A stretch of 64,000 bases of DNA from Rikenellaceae bacterium (GTDB lineage: Bacteria; Bacteroidota; Bacteroidia; Bacteroidales; Rikenellaceae): assembly GCA_015060015.1 (NCBI GenBank), contig SUZG01000007.1:40249-104248 (forward strand). The letters run 5' to 3'. This document shows, in pieces, positions 7,975 through 16,496 of the stretch (position 1 is its first letter; each line of letters starts with the position of its first letter). The position numbers were made by a program, and so were the translations under genes. Under the pieces are notes generated by a model, which made no database searches, was not told the origin of the DNA, and saw only the letters and a program-made list of their open reading frames with translations.

Positions 7975-8715
7975 TTAAAACACCTCTTGCAAAATCTTTA
8001 TCGACTGCACGGAGTTTATCGTATCGAGATGATACCCATAGTAACGTAGCAAAGCGGAGAGAAAATCAACCCTTTGAAGGCGGTTGAGACCTATCTCGCC
8101 AAGATAACGCACATCGCACTCCAGCATATCGCGGAGGATGAGTGCGTTTTCTCGTGTCATACAATATTCGCGGGGTGGCTCCTGACCGGTGAAGTGTCCC
8201 TCGGCGATGTTAAACCAGCCGTCGGGGATATATTCGTTGCCGGGCGAGAAACCCAGAAAACGGCACAGATGCGAGAGAAACCACAGATGGAAGTTGGCCA
8301 CACCCTCATCAGCCTCATCCAACGCCTCAACAGAGCCCCACACGAAGTCGAACAGCATCTCGTTCGCCTCACTCTCCTTGACCAGACGATGCAAAACCTC
8401 TGCCATAAAGAGTGCTATGGTGGATTTTCTCACATCGAAGGGTATGCTGTGCAGCACTATGCCGCTATGCACCTCGCCGAAGCGGTGCATCTGCATCTTG
8501 GACGATTCCAGACCCTCGAACTCGACGGCAAACATAGGCTGAAAAAGTGCCTGACGCGAGCCTGTGCCTCGCTTTGAGCCAAGCCCCTGCACCATATAGC
8601 TCTGACGGCCGTGCGACGAGGTAAGCATCTGCACGACAAGTCCCTTATCGCCATACTTGACGGTATTTAAGACTATGCCGCGTGCGGTATATCTACGCAT
8701 CGAAACGCCAGCCAT
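7975..8715 (-). CDS. recO: DNA repair protein RecO
   Basis: 246 residues. The N-terminal OB fold starts at RRYTARGIVLNTVKYGDKGLVVQMLT, which is typical of RecO. A helical C-terminal domain follows. RecO works with RecF and RecR to load RecA on SSB-coated single-stranded DNA. The four zinc-binding cysteines of some RecO proteins are not evident. The ATG at 8700 (MRRYTARG) is an alternative start. It lies 7 bases after ispG and is followed closely by a small membrane-protein gene, so the four genes from the GH123-like protein to 7533 form one tight operon. Confidence 0.88.
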   Translation of the reverse strand: MAGVSMRRYTARGIVLNTVKYGDKGLVVQMLTSSHGRQSYMVQGLGSKRGTGSRQALFQPMFAVEFEGLESSKMQMHRFGEVHSGIVLHSIPFDVRKSTIALFMAEVLHRLVKESEANEMLFDFVWGSVEALDEADEGVANFHLWFLSHLCRFLGFSPGNEYIPDGWFNIAEGHFTGQEPPREYCMTRENALILRDMLECDVRYLGEIGLNRLQRVDFLSALLRYYGYHLDTINSVQSIKILQEVF

Positions 8716-8722
8716 ATATTCA

Positions 8723-10213
8723 CTATTTTTCGACTGGCTCTACCCAGTCGCCATTTGACTTTATCAACTCAATGAGGCGTTCGATAGCCTCCTCCTGCGG
8801 GATGTTGCGTTCCACAACCTCGCGACCCTTATACAGCGTGATGCGACCCGCCGCAGCACCCACATATCCATAGTCGGCATCAGCCATCTCGCCGGGGCCA
8901 TTGACGATACAGCCCATAATGCCTATTTTCAGGTTTTTCAGGTGAGATGTGCGACTCTTGATGTCGGCGAGAGTCTTCTCTATATCGTAAAGTGTGCGGC
9001 CACAACTCGGGCAGGCGATATACTCGGTATGCGAGAAACGCACGCGTGCCGCCTGCAAAATCATAAGCTCAATATCACGCACCTCATCGCCAGACAACGC
9101 CGGAGCATCCACCCACACGCCATCGGCCAGACCGTCAAGCAACAGCACACCAAGATCGGCCGCCGCCTTGACCGCAACAGCCTCAACGTCCGTATCCTCG
9201 TAACGACGCTTCACCACTACGGGCATATTGTCGTCCATATCGAGAATGGCGGCACGCAACTCTGCCGAAGGGTTTTTGCTTACAGCCTCCACAACACGGA
9301 ACGCATCGGTCAGCTCGTCGTGCGTGATGGGAGTGGTGACACTGCTGCGACGCACAAACTCCGTAGCGTGATAGCGTTCGGGGTGCTGCACTACAAACTC
9401 GCCCTCACGACCGGCGAAATAATCGACCAGCATCTCGGCTACGGGGACCTCATTTTCGGGAGCCTCGGTAAGTGACACACGAATCGTATCGCCAATGCCG
9501 TCGGAGAGCAATGCTCCGATGCCCACAGCACTCTTTATGCGGCCCTCGATGCCGTTGCCCGCCTCGGTAACGCCCAGATGCACCGGATAGGTCATACCCT
9601 CGGCATCCATAGCCTCCACCAAAAGGCGGTAGGCCTGCACCATAACGCGTGTGTTGCTCGACTTCATCGACACCACCACCTGATCGAAATTCTCGCGGCG
9701 GCAGACCCTCAAAAACTCCATCGCCGAAGCGACCATACCCTGCGGCGTGTCGCCCCACTCGTCAAAGATACGCTTCGCCAGCGAGCCGTGATTAACGCCT
9801 ATACGCAGAGCCACGCCCCTCTCGCGACACTGTGCTATGAGAGCCTCCAAATCGCCACCCGTAAGGCGATAGTTGCCGGGGTTGATACGCACCTTATCGA
9901 CATATCGGGCCGCTATGGCAGCCACCTCCGGCACGAAGTGTATATCGGCAACGATAGCTGTCGGATAGCCTGCCTGACGCACCTCACGCACTATATTTTC
10001 GAGATTCTCGCCCTCCTTGCGGCCCTGTGCCGTGAGGCGTACTATGCCAGCTCCCGCATCGGCGATACGCTTGATTTGTGCTACACTCGCCTCGGTGTCG
10101 GCTGTCGGGGTGTTGGTCATCGACTGTACGGCTATGGGGTAATCCGAGCCGATACGCACCTCGCCAATACGCACCTCGTGGGTCTTTCGGCGTGAAAACT
10201 TTGTTATATCCAT
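8723..10213 (-). CDS. ispG: 4-hydroxy-3-methylbut-2-enyl diphosphate synthase (IspG/GcpE)
   Basis: Catalyses the reductive dehydration of MEcPP to HMBPP in the MEP isoprenoid pathway, using a [4Fe-4S] cluster. The TIM-barrel domain spans about 1-260 (VQSMTNTPTADT, VADIHFVP, RINPGN, LGVTEAGNG). The cluster domain is near the C-terminus with CPSCGRTLYD and a third Cys in GIMGCIVNGPGEMADADYGYVG. At 496 residues it is longer than the E. coli form (372). It carries a middle insertion of about 120 residues, as in the three-domain type of plants, Chlamydia and Bacteroidota. That insertion is shorter than in many relatives, which reach about 600 residues. Confidence 0.93.
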   Translation of the reverse strand: MDITKFSRRKTHEVRIGEVRIGSDYPIAVQSMTNTPTADTEASVAQIKRIADAGAGIVRLTAQGRKEGENLENIVREVRQAGYPTAIVADIHFVPEVAAIAARYVDKVRINPGNYRLTGGDLEALIAQCRERGVALRIGVNHGSLAKRIFDEWGDTPQGMVASAMEFLRVCRRENFDQVVVSMKSSNTRVMVQAYRLLVEAMDAEGMTYPVHLGVTEAGNGIEGRIKSAVGIGALLSDGIGDTIRVSLTEAPENEVPVAEMLVDYFAGREGEFVVQHPERYHATEFVRRSSVTTPITHDELTDAFRVVEAVSKNPSAELRAAILDMDDNMPVVVKRRYEDTDVEAVAVKAAADLGVLLLDGLADGVWVDAPALSGDEVRDIELMILQAARVRFSHTEYIACPSCGRTLYDIEKTLADIKSRTSHLKNLKIGIMGCIVNGPGEMADADYGYVGAAAGRITLYKGREVVERNIPQEEAIERLIELIKSNGDWVEPVEK

Positions 10214-10245
10214 ATCTCTGAAACTCTTATTTTCTTTCTAAAACA

Positions 10246-11976
10246 CTATCTGCAAGAGAGCTCGTCAAGACGCTTGCGTGCCTCGCTTATGATATCTCGC
10301 CAGCCCTGATTATGGTCGTGAGCATTGGTCGAGAGAATCTTCTCCAAGGCAGCCTCAACATCAGCCATATCAACGCCCTCCTGACTCAACAGTCGCACCT
10401 TCTCGGCAACCTCTATGCCATCTCGCAGCCTCTCAAAACGCACCGAAGAACGAGCCGCAGGATAGACAAGGAAGGTGTCGCCCGACTTCCATGTGCCGAA
10501 ACGCGAATCGATGTGAGGCTCTGCGGGCCACGAGTTATAAGCCCAACGCAACATTCCGTCGTAGCCTGCGGCCACGCCACACCACCCCAGCATCTCGGCC
10601 TCGAAAGGCTCCGAGCAGGTGAAGGTGTTGGGATAGGCGGGGATGCAACATATATAGAAGGTAGTGTTGTAGCCTCTCTCGCGGCGGGCTTCGATATCCT
10701 CTCGGTCGGCGGCGTGGTGCATAGCTACACATACATCACGCATCATCGTATAACGCTTGTACGACTTATGGTTATCGGCCAACGCAAAGTTTAGTTCGGG
10801 TGCATACCTCTCCAAAAGAGCCACCGCAGCATCCATATCCTCGGGTGCTCGTTCATCCATTGCGATATTGGTAATCTCCGCCCAGCCCTTCTCGGCGAGG
10901 TGACACTTGAAGTCGGTAAGGAAGGGTCCCCACATCTGCTCAAAGAGTGGCGTGGAGGGCTTCGCCTCAACGGTTACAACCTCGCCCTGTGCCTCGTCGA
11001 AATACTCCAGCTCGCAGTTCCACGGCACCATAGAGTAGCAATTTATCATCTTGTTGATACCCAGACCCAGCATAAACTCCACCCAGCGGTCAAACGCACG
11101 ATAGTCGTAGTCCCAGCTGCCGTCGGCGTGTTTTGTCCAGCGAATCATACTCTCATAGCCGTCGTAGCACTGATGATTCCACGGATCTTTATTCAGCGTA
11201 GCGGTGATAACCTTCTGGCCTGCATCGGCAAGCAGCTGCATCACCGGTCGCATAGCCTCAAAATGGGCATCACTCCACATCTCGACACCCTCCACGCGTG
11301 CCACAGCTGACGGATGTTGCCACAGGTCGAGATGATATGCCCACTCACTCGCGACAGGAAGCGTATGGTCGGCGACCTCCACGCTGAAAGGCATCCGCAC
11401 GCGGCCACGACCATTATGGCTGATGGTGATGTGGCCTCGGTATATGCCCGCCTCGGCATCGCGGGGAATATCTATCGTCAGCCACACGGGGCGTGTGGTA
11501 GCGGGCTGCATATCAAATCGCGACAGCGTATCGAGCATATCGGGAGCAAGGTAGCTTCTGCCACTCTTCTCAAAACGATAGGTCTGCTCGTCGGCAATCG
11601 TATAACGCACAAAACGGCTCTTTATGGCCGAGGACGAAATCGTGGCATCGGCTGATTTGAGTCGGCTTGCACGACATTGCACGCCCTGCACACTATCCTT
11701 TGCCCAGAGGATAATCTGTGCCGACACCCTCTCGCCACGCCAGCCCACGAGGTGGCACTCCCGGGAGAGCTCCGCCACAGGTACTTCGTCACGCAGATAC
11801 TGGATATCGATATTGCCCCACGCAGCATTCAAACCCTCCGGCTCGGCCGCCCACGCAGCCTCGGCTTCGGCAGATAGTGGCTCGCCCTCCGCCTCGGCGA
11901 AGGTCACAACGGGCTGATACTCCGCACAGCCTGCGAGGAGTAAAAGTAATATGACGAGAAAAAATCTTTGCACCAT
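10246..11976 (-). CDS. GH123-like lipoprotein (putative beta-N-acetylgalactosaminidase)
   Basis: 576 residues. MVQRFFLVILLLLLAGCAEY is a lipoprotein signal. Residues about 40-210 look like a beta-sandwich (WLTIDIPRDAEAGIYRGHITI). From about 220 on there is a DUF4091/GH123-type TIM barrel with WAYHLDLWQHP, DYRAFDRWVEFMLGLGINKMIN and TNIAMDERAPEDM. The adjacent Asp-Glu in AMDER corresponds to the catalytic pair of GH123, which uses substrate-assisted catalysis on N-acetyl-hexosamines (family knowledge). It would act in the periplasm or at the surface on host or microbial glycans. Oddly, it heads an operon with ispG and recO, not a polysaccharide utilisation locus. Confidence 0.8.
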   Translation of the reverse strand: MVQRFFLVILLLLLAGCAEYQPVVTFAEAEGEPLSAEAEAAWAAEPEGLNAAWGNIDIQYLRDEVPVAELSRECHLVGWRGERVSAQIILWAKDSVQGVQCRASRLKSADATISSSAIKSRFVRYTIADEQTYRFEKSGRSYLAPDMLDTLSRFDMQPATTRPVWLTIDIPRDAEAGIYRGHITISHNGRGRVRMPFSVEVADHTLPVASEWAYHLDLWQHPSAVARVEGVEMWSDAHFEAMRPVMQLLADAGQKVITATLNKDPWNHQCYDGYESMIRWTKHADGSWDYDYRAFDRWVEFMLGLGINKMINCYSMVPWNCELEYFDEAQGEVVTVEAKPSTPLFEQMWGPFLTDFKCHLAEKGWAEITNIAMDERAPEDMDAAVALLERYAPELNFALADNHKSYKRYTMMRDVCVAMHHAADREDIEARRERGYNTTFYICCIPAYPNTFTCSEPFEAEMLGWCGVAAGYDGMLRWAYNSWPAEPHIDSRFGTWKSGDTFLVYPAARSSVRFERLRDGIEVAEKVRLLSQEGVDMADVEAALEKILSTNAHDHNQGWRDIISEARKRLDELSCR

Positions 11977-12056
11977 CGGTTGTGTAATTCGGTTGTATGA
12001 TGTTGTATAATATAAATGTGGTATAAAAATCGCCTCGGAATATCCGAAACCATCTA

Positions 12057-12064
12057 CAAAGATA
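12057..12064 (-). promoter_or_regulatory. -7 promoter box for the GH123-ispG-recO operon
   Basis: TATCTTTG on the minus strand, 80 bases before the ATG at 11976. Confidence 0.55.
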
Positions 12065-12157
12065 GGAACATTTCAAAACTTCGAATTCAAAATTCCGAAT
12101 TATTTTCATTTGGCACACCATCGGAAGGGCATTTTTGCATTTTTCGATTTAGAATCC

Positions 12158-12165
12158 TATCTTTG
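12158..12165 (+). promoter_or_regulatory. -7 promoter box immediately before recG
   Basis: TATCTTTG ends only 4 bases before the ATG at 12170. If transcription starts at the usual distance, the message would have no leader or a leader of a base or two. Confidence 0.6.
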
Positions 12166-12169
12166 TAGT

Positions 12170-14284
12170 ATGGGAAACTATCTTGACAACAGCGTGAAAT
12201 ATGTACCCGGTGTGGGTGAGGCCCGAGCAAAACTTCTGGAGAAGGAGCTGGGCATCATCACCATTGGCGATTTGCTGCGTCACTATCCGTTCCGCTATGT
12301 GGACCGCACGAAGATATATCCCATAGCCGAGGTCAATGAGTCGATGGACTCGGCACTTGTGCAGATACGGGCACGCGTGACGGGCGTAGCCTATGCGGGC
12401 ACAGGGCGTTCACAACGCTTCTCGGCCTTTGTGTCAGACAGCAGCGGCTCGGCAGAGCTGACGTGGTTCAGAGGCATAAAGTGGATAGAGAAGAGTATCG
12501 AGGTGGGGCGTGAATATCTCATCTTTGGTCGTCCCTCGTTCTTTCGTGGCGAGCTACAGATGGCCCACCCCGAGCTGGACCTCGTGGAGAAGGCCCTCAA
12601 CCGCCCCGTGCAGAGTGCCCTGCAAGGCATATACCCCTCAACCGAGAAGATAGCCTCGTCATTTGGAGCCAAGGGGTTCTATAAAATCATCACAAATGCG
12701 TGGAGCATAGCCCGGGAGCATATCGAGGAGTCGTTGCCGGAGAGCCTGCGACAGCATTACGGGTTGTTGTCGCTGCGTGAGGCGATGTTCAACATACACT
12801 TCCCGCAATCGGCCGAGATGCAGAAGAGAGCCGAGCAGCGACTGAAATTTGACGAGTTGTTGGGCGTACAGCTATCGATACAGACGCTGCGTAGCGACCG
12901 CCTGTCCAAAAATAACGGATTTCTCTTCCCTCGCGTGGGAGAGTTGTTCAACACCTTCTTTAACGATAAGATTCCCTTTGCTCTGACCTCGGCACAGAAA
13001 CGCGTGATTAAGGAGATACGACAGGATACCGTATCGGGCTACCAGATGAACCGCCTGCTGCAAGGCGATGTGGGCAGCGGCAAGACGATGGTGGCCCTGA
13101 TGTCGATGCTTCTGGCCGTAGATAACGGTTTTCAGGCCTGTATGATGGCTCCGACCGAGATTCTTGCACGCCAGCACTTCGCCACCATATCGCGGCAGAC
13201 CGAAGGTATGAATCTGCGTGTGGCCATACTCACCGGCTCATCAAAGACGGCTGAACGCCGCCGGGCATTGGAGGGCATAGCATCGGGCGAGGTGGATATC
13301 CTCATAGGCACGCACGCCCTGATTGAGGATAACGTGCGTTTCGCCAACCTCGGATATGTCGTCATCGACGAGCAGCACCGCTTCGGCGTGGAGCAGCGAG
13401 CAAGGCTCTGGACCAAGAACCAGCAGCCGCCGCACATACTCGTAATGACCGCCACACCCATACCCCGCACGCTGGCGATGACACTCTATGGCGACCTTGA
13501 TGTCTCGGTTATTGACGAGCTGCCACCCGGACGCCAGCCCATACGCACCTATCACTACTACGACTCGGCAAGGCTCAAACTATGGGGCTTCCTGCGTAAG
13601 CAGATAGAGGCAGGGCGACAGGTCTATGTGGTATATCCGCTTATCAAGGAGTCCGAGACGATGGACTACAAAGACCTTGAAGACGGCTTTGAGTCAATCG
13701 TGAGGGACTTTCCCCTGCCCGACTACCGCGTCACGGTATGTCACGGCAAGATGAAGCCGCAGGACAAGGAGGAGTCGATGCGTCAATTCAAGGAGCACGA
13801 GGCCGACATATTGGTTGCCACATCGGTTATCGAGGTAGGCGTGGATGTACCCAATGCTACGGTTATGGTCATCGAGTCGGCAGAACGCTTCGGCCTGTCG
13901 CAGTTGCACCAGTTGCGAGGACGCGTGGGACGAGGTGGCGAGCAGTCGTTCTGTATCCTGATGTCGGGCGAGAAGCTCTCGCGTGAGGCACGACAGCGTC
14001 TGCAAGCCATGTGCGAGACTTCGGACGGCTTCCGTCTGGCGGAGCTTGACCTCAAACTGCGAGGTGCGGGCGACATAAACGGCACACAGCAGAGTGGCGT
14101 GGCTTTTGATTTGAAGATTGCCAACCCGACACTCGATGCCGAACTGCTTGCTACGGCTCGCGAGGCAGCCATAGCCGTTCTCTCGGCCGACCCACAGCTG
14201 GAACACCCCGACCACAGGATGCTCAAAGCCCTGCGGGCACGACACTCGGCGGGTCGTAAATTTGACTTATCGATAATATCGTAA
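12170..14284 (+). CDS. recG: ATP-dependent DNA helicase RecG
   Basis: The ATG at 12170 gives MGNYLDNSVKYVPGVGEARA, matching the usual RecG start; the open frame begins 20 codons earlier, but upstream of the promoter box. The product is 704 residues. An N-terminal wedge OB domain (about 60-170) is followed by the SF2 helicase core with Walker A GDVGSGKTM, DEQH box, TATPIPRTLAM, and motif VI QLRGRVGRGGEQ. RecG remodels stalled replication forks and Holliday junctions. No operon partner is obvious; a DUF3108 gene begins 77 bases downstream. Confidence 0.95.
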   Translation: MGNYLDNSVKYVPGVGEARAKLLEKELGIITIGDLLRHYPFRYVDRTKIYPIAEVNESMDSALVQIRARVTGVAYAGTGRSQRFSAFVSDSSGSAELTWFRGIKWIEKSIEVGREYLIFGRPSFFRGELQMAHPELDLVEKALNRPVQSALQGIYPSTEKIASSFGAKGFYKIITNAWSIAREHIEESLPESLRQHYGLLSLREAMFNIHFPQSAEMQKRAEQRLKFDELLGVQLSIQTLRSDRLSKNNGFLFPRVGELFNTFFNDKIPFALTSAQKRVIKEIRQDTVSGYQMNRLLQGDVGSGKTMVALMSMLLAVDNGFQACMMAPTEILARQHFATISRQTEGMNLRVAILTGSSKTAERRRALEGIASGEVDILIGTHALIEDNVRFANLGYVVIDEQHRFGVEQRARLWTKNQQPPHILVMTATPIPRTLAMTLYGDLDVSVIDELPPGRQPIRTYHYYDSARLKLWGFLRKQIEAGRQVYVVYPLIKESETMDYKDLEDGFESIVRDFPLPDYRVTVCHGKMKPQDKEESMRQFKEHEADILVATSVIEVGVDVPNATVMVIESAERFGLSQLHQLRGRVGRGGEQSFCILMSGEKLSREARQRLQAMCETSDGFRLAELDLKLRGAGDINGTQQSGVAFDLKIANPTLDAELLATAREAAIAVLSADPQLEHPDHRMLKALRARHSAGRKFDLSIIS

Positions 14285-14361
14285 CCACACAAAAAGGCTG
14301 TGACGAAATAATTTCGGCACGCTATTCGTTTGTATAGCAGATAACAACAACTTTTTTCAGG

Positions 14362-15162
14362 ATGAAGCGTCTAATACTATTTGTCTGCACACTGCTCATA
14401 GCATCGGCAGCATCGGCCCAGCTATATGTGCCGGGCGAGAGCTTGAAATATAAAATCAGCTATAAAGCGAAGCTCTTCCCCAATACCGAGGTGGCCAAGG
14501 CCGAGATGACGACCTCGGAGGCGTCGCTTGACGGTATGCCCGCATACAGGGTCTATGGTCACGGCCAGACAGCCAGAGCATTCAGCTGGATACTCCCCAT
14601 AAACGACGCCTACACGATATGGATTGACCCCAAGACCAACCGCACGAAGCGTTTTGAGAGTGATCTGCACGAGGGCGACTACACATTCAGGAGTACCTAT
14701 ATATTTGACTGGATAAACCACAATGTGCATACGCGTTGGCAGAGGCGTCAGCGTGAGGAGCAGTTCAAGACGATGCGTCTGACGGACAGAAGCATGGATG
14801 CACTGTCGTTATACTTCGACCTGCGAGCCACACCCGACGAAGATATAGTGGATGGTTTCAGCAAGGACTTGGAGATGGTTCTGGAGGATACAATACGCAC
14901 GCTTCGCTTCCGCTATTCGGGGCGTGAGGTGCGTAAAATCAAGAATCTGGGGCGTTTCAACACCATAAAATTCCGTTGCACGATAGCCACCTCCGATGGC
15001 GAGTCGTTCCAGGACGGCACGGAGTTCGTGGTGTGGATTTCGGACGACAAGAACAAGATTCCACTCTATGTGCAGACGCCAATCAAGGTGGGCAGTATAT
15101 GTGCTTATCTCTACGAATATAAAGGTTTACCCTATCCACTGGATAGTTTTATAAAAAAATGA
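14362..15162 (+). CDS. DUF3108 family exported protein
   Basis: 266 residues. Residues 1-19 (MKRLILFVCTLLIASAASA) form a cleavable signal peptide ending before QLYVPGESLKYKISY, the usual start of DUF3108 proteins. The rest is probably a periplasmic lipocalin-like beta fold, with segments such as AYTIWIDPKTNRTKRFESDL and EFVVWISDDKNKIPLYVQ typical of the family. No enzymatic motif is visible and the function of the family is not established. The next gene, a coiled-coil membrane protein, starts 51 bases on with its own promoter box in between. Confidence 0.78.
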   Translation: MKRLILFVCTLLIASAASAQLYVPGESLKYKISYKAKLFPNTEVAKAEMTTSEASLDGMPAYRVYGHGQTARAFSWILPINDAYTIWIDPKTNRTKRFESDLHEGDYTFRSTYIFDWINHNVHTRWQRRQREEQFKTMRLTDRSMDALSLYFDLRATPDEDIVDGFSKDLEMVLEDTIRTLRFRYSGREVRKIKNLGRFNTIKFRCTIATSDGESFQDGTEFVVWISDDKNKIPLYVQTPIKVGSICAYLYEYKGLPYPLDSFIKK

Positions 15163-15164
15163 GT

Positions 15165-15172
15165 TATATTTG
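15165..15172 (+). promoter_or_regulatory. -7 promoter box for the coiled-coil membrane protein
   Basis: TATATTTG begins right after the DUF3108 stop codon and lies 41 bases before the ATG at 15214. Confidence 0.6.
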
Positions 15173-15213
15173 CAGTGCAAACAAACAAGTATTAACATTA
15201 ACCCTCACAGATT

Positions 15214-16146
15214 ATGAGAGAAGATTATAACGAGAACGATTACGATGCTCGCGACGAGTACGAGTACGAATATGAAGAGGAGCAGGTCGTAGATGACAAG
15301 GCGGTCAGAGGCTACCGCATTGTGATTATCATCCTGGCCGTGATTCTGGTCGCTTTGTCAGCTGTCTATTTCAAGATGCATCAGGAGCAGAAGGCCGACT
15401 ATGCACTGCTGGAGGAGGACCGTACAAAGATTCAGGGCGATCTGGACAGCCTTATCGTGTCGTACGACGGTTTGAAGACGCAGAACGACTCTATCGCCGC
15501 CAATCTGGAGGAGGCGAAGTTGCTGGTCGAGCAGTTGAAGAACGAACGTCGCCTGAACTACAATAAGATTCGTGCCTATCAGAAGGAGGTCGGCACTCTG
15601 CGTACCATTATGCAGGGTTATGTCCGTCAGATTGACTCACTCAATACGGTGAACAAGAAGCTCACGAAGGAGAATATATCGTACAAGAAGGAGATTTCGA
15701 CCGCCCAGCTGCGTGCCGAGATGGCCGAGGAACGTGCTGCCGAACTCAACGACAAGGTACGCGTAGGCTCGGTTGTCCGTGCCCGCAGTATCAGCATCAC
15801 ACCGCTGAACGGCAAGAACAAGGAGATTACCCGCGTGAAGAATGCGGCACGTCTGCGTACCAACTTCGTGCTTGGCGGCAACGAGCTTGCCGAGCCGGGA
15901 CAACGCAAGATTTATCTCTGCATCACCTCGCCCGAGGGTTATATCCTGTCGGGTCCCGAGGCCGCCACATTCTCTTTTGAGGGCGAGCAGAAGGTATATT
16001 CAGCATCGCGTGAGGTCGATTATCAGAACGACGACTTGGAGGTGGGTATCTACTTCGATGGTTCGGGCTTCACCGCCGGAACATACAAGGTTGAGTTGTT
16101 TGTCGATGGCAAACTTATCGGCCAGTCGGAGGTTGCCCTGCGATAG
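15214..16146 (+). CDS. Membrane-anchored coiled-coil protein of unknown function
   Basis: 310 residues with a clear layout. Residues 1-30 are a cytoplasmic, very acidic and Tyr-rich tail (DEYEYEYEEEQVVDD). Residues about 34-52 are one membrane helix. Residues about 58-185 are a long coiled coil with heptad-like Leu/Ile spacing, and about 190-310 a beta-rich domain (RTNFVLGGNELAEPGQRKIY, GSGFTAGTYKVELFVDGKLI). The beta-rich part would be periplasmic. Similar proteins are widespread in Bacteroidota (my recollection) but I know of no assigned function. A strong terminator follows at once, so it is probably monocistronic. Confidence 0.72.
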   Translation: MREDYNENDYDARDEYEYEYEEEQVVDDKAVRGYRIVIIILAVILVALSAVYFKMHQEQKADYALLEEDRTKIQGDLDSLIVSYDGLKTQNDSIAANLEEAKLLVEQLKNERRLNYNKIRAYQKEVGTLRTIMQGYVRQIDSLNTVNKKLTKENISYKKEISTAQLRAEMAEERAAELNDKVRVGSVVRARSISITPLNGKNKEITRVKNAARLRTNFVLGGNELAEPGQRKIYLCITSPEGYILSGPEAATFSFEGEQKVYSASREVDYQNDDLEVGIYFDGSGFTAGTYKVELFVDGKLIGQSEVALR

Positions 16147-16161
16147 CGGAGAGCATGACAC

Positions 16162-16201
16162 AACAATAAAGGCTACCTTCCGGGGTAGCCTTTGTTATTG
16201 T
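16162..16201 (+). terminator. Terminator of the coiled-coil protein gene
   Basis: AATAAAGGCTACC and GGTAGCCTTTGTTATT flank the loop TTCCGG, giving a stem of about 15 bp with A- and T-rich ends. It can work in both directions. Confidence 0.85.
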
Positions 16202-16205
16202 GGTG

Positions 16206-16325
16206 TGGTTAGGGAGGTTAGAGAAGTTAGGGAAGTTAGGGAAATTAGAGAAATTAGGGAGTTTATGGAAAACATTATCTCTAAATTCACTAAACTCCTT
16301 AAATTCACTAAACTCCCTATAAATT
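16206..16325. repeat. TTAGGG-type minisatellite hairpin, copy 1
   Basis: The left half is a run of TTAGGGAGG, TTAGAGAAG and TTAGGGAAA-like units; the right half carries the complementary CTAAACTCCC and AAATTCAC units. Together they form a long imperfect inverted repeat. Related sequences lie at about 19139-19255, 42876-43022 and 52840-52925. It is the 5' part of a composite repeat that continues to 16496. Confidence 0.75.
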
Positions 16326-16329
16326 TACC

Positions 16330-16496
16330 CGACCGAGCAAGACACCAAAATCACCTTGCCTCAAAATATACCAAAAAGTCGCATAGCAAGAGGGATTTTT
16401 AGGATTGCGAGGGGAGAAAAACCGCAGCATACTGGGCGTATGTGAGGATTTTTCGACCGAGCAAGACACCAAAATCACCTTGCTATGCGGCTTTTT
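16330..16496. mobile_element. MITE-like repeat module, copy 1
   Basis: AAAAAGTCGCATAGCAAG at 16373-16390 and CTTGCTATGCGGCTTTTT at 16479-16496 are 18-bp terminal inverted repeats with one mismatch, spanning 124 bp. A 30-bp string starting CGACCGAGCAAGACACC is repeated exactly at 16330-16359 and 16454-16483. The middle has CATAC-5nt-GTATG in the context CCGCAG...GTGAGGATTT. The right end supplies the TAA stop of the receptor gene on the minus strand. A near copy lies at 19305-19429. Confidence 0.7.

Noticed and set aside
15842..16402. Frame with REVREVREIREIREF repeats after the coiled-coil gene
   Set aside because: Translation of the TTAGGG-type minisatellite, running out of a shadow frame; not a real repeat protein.
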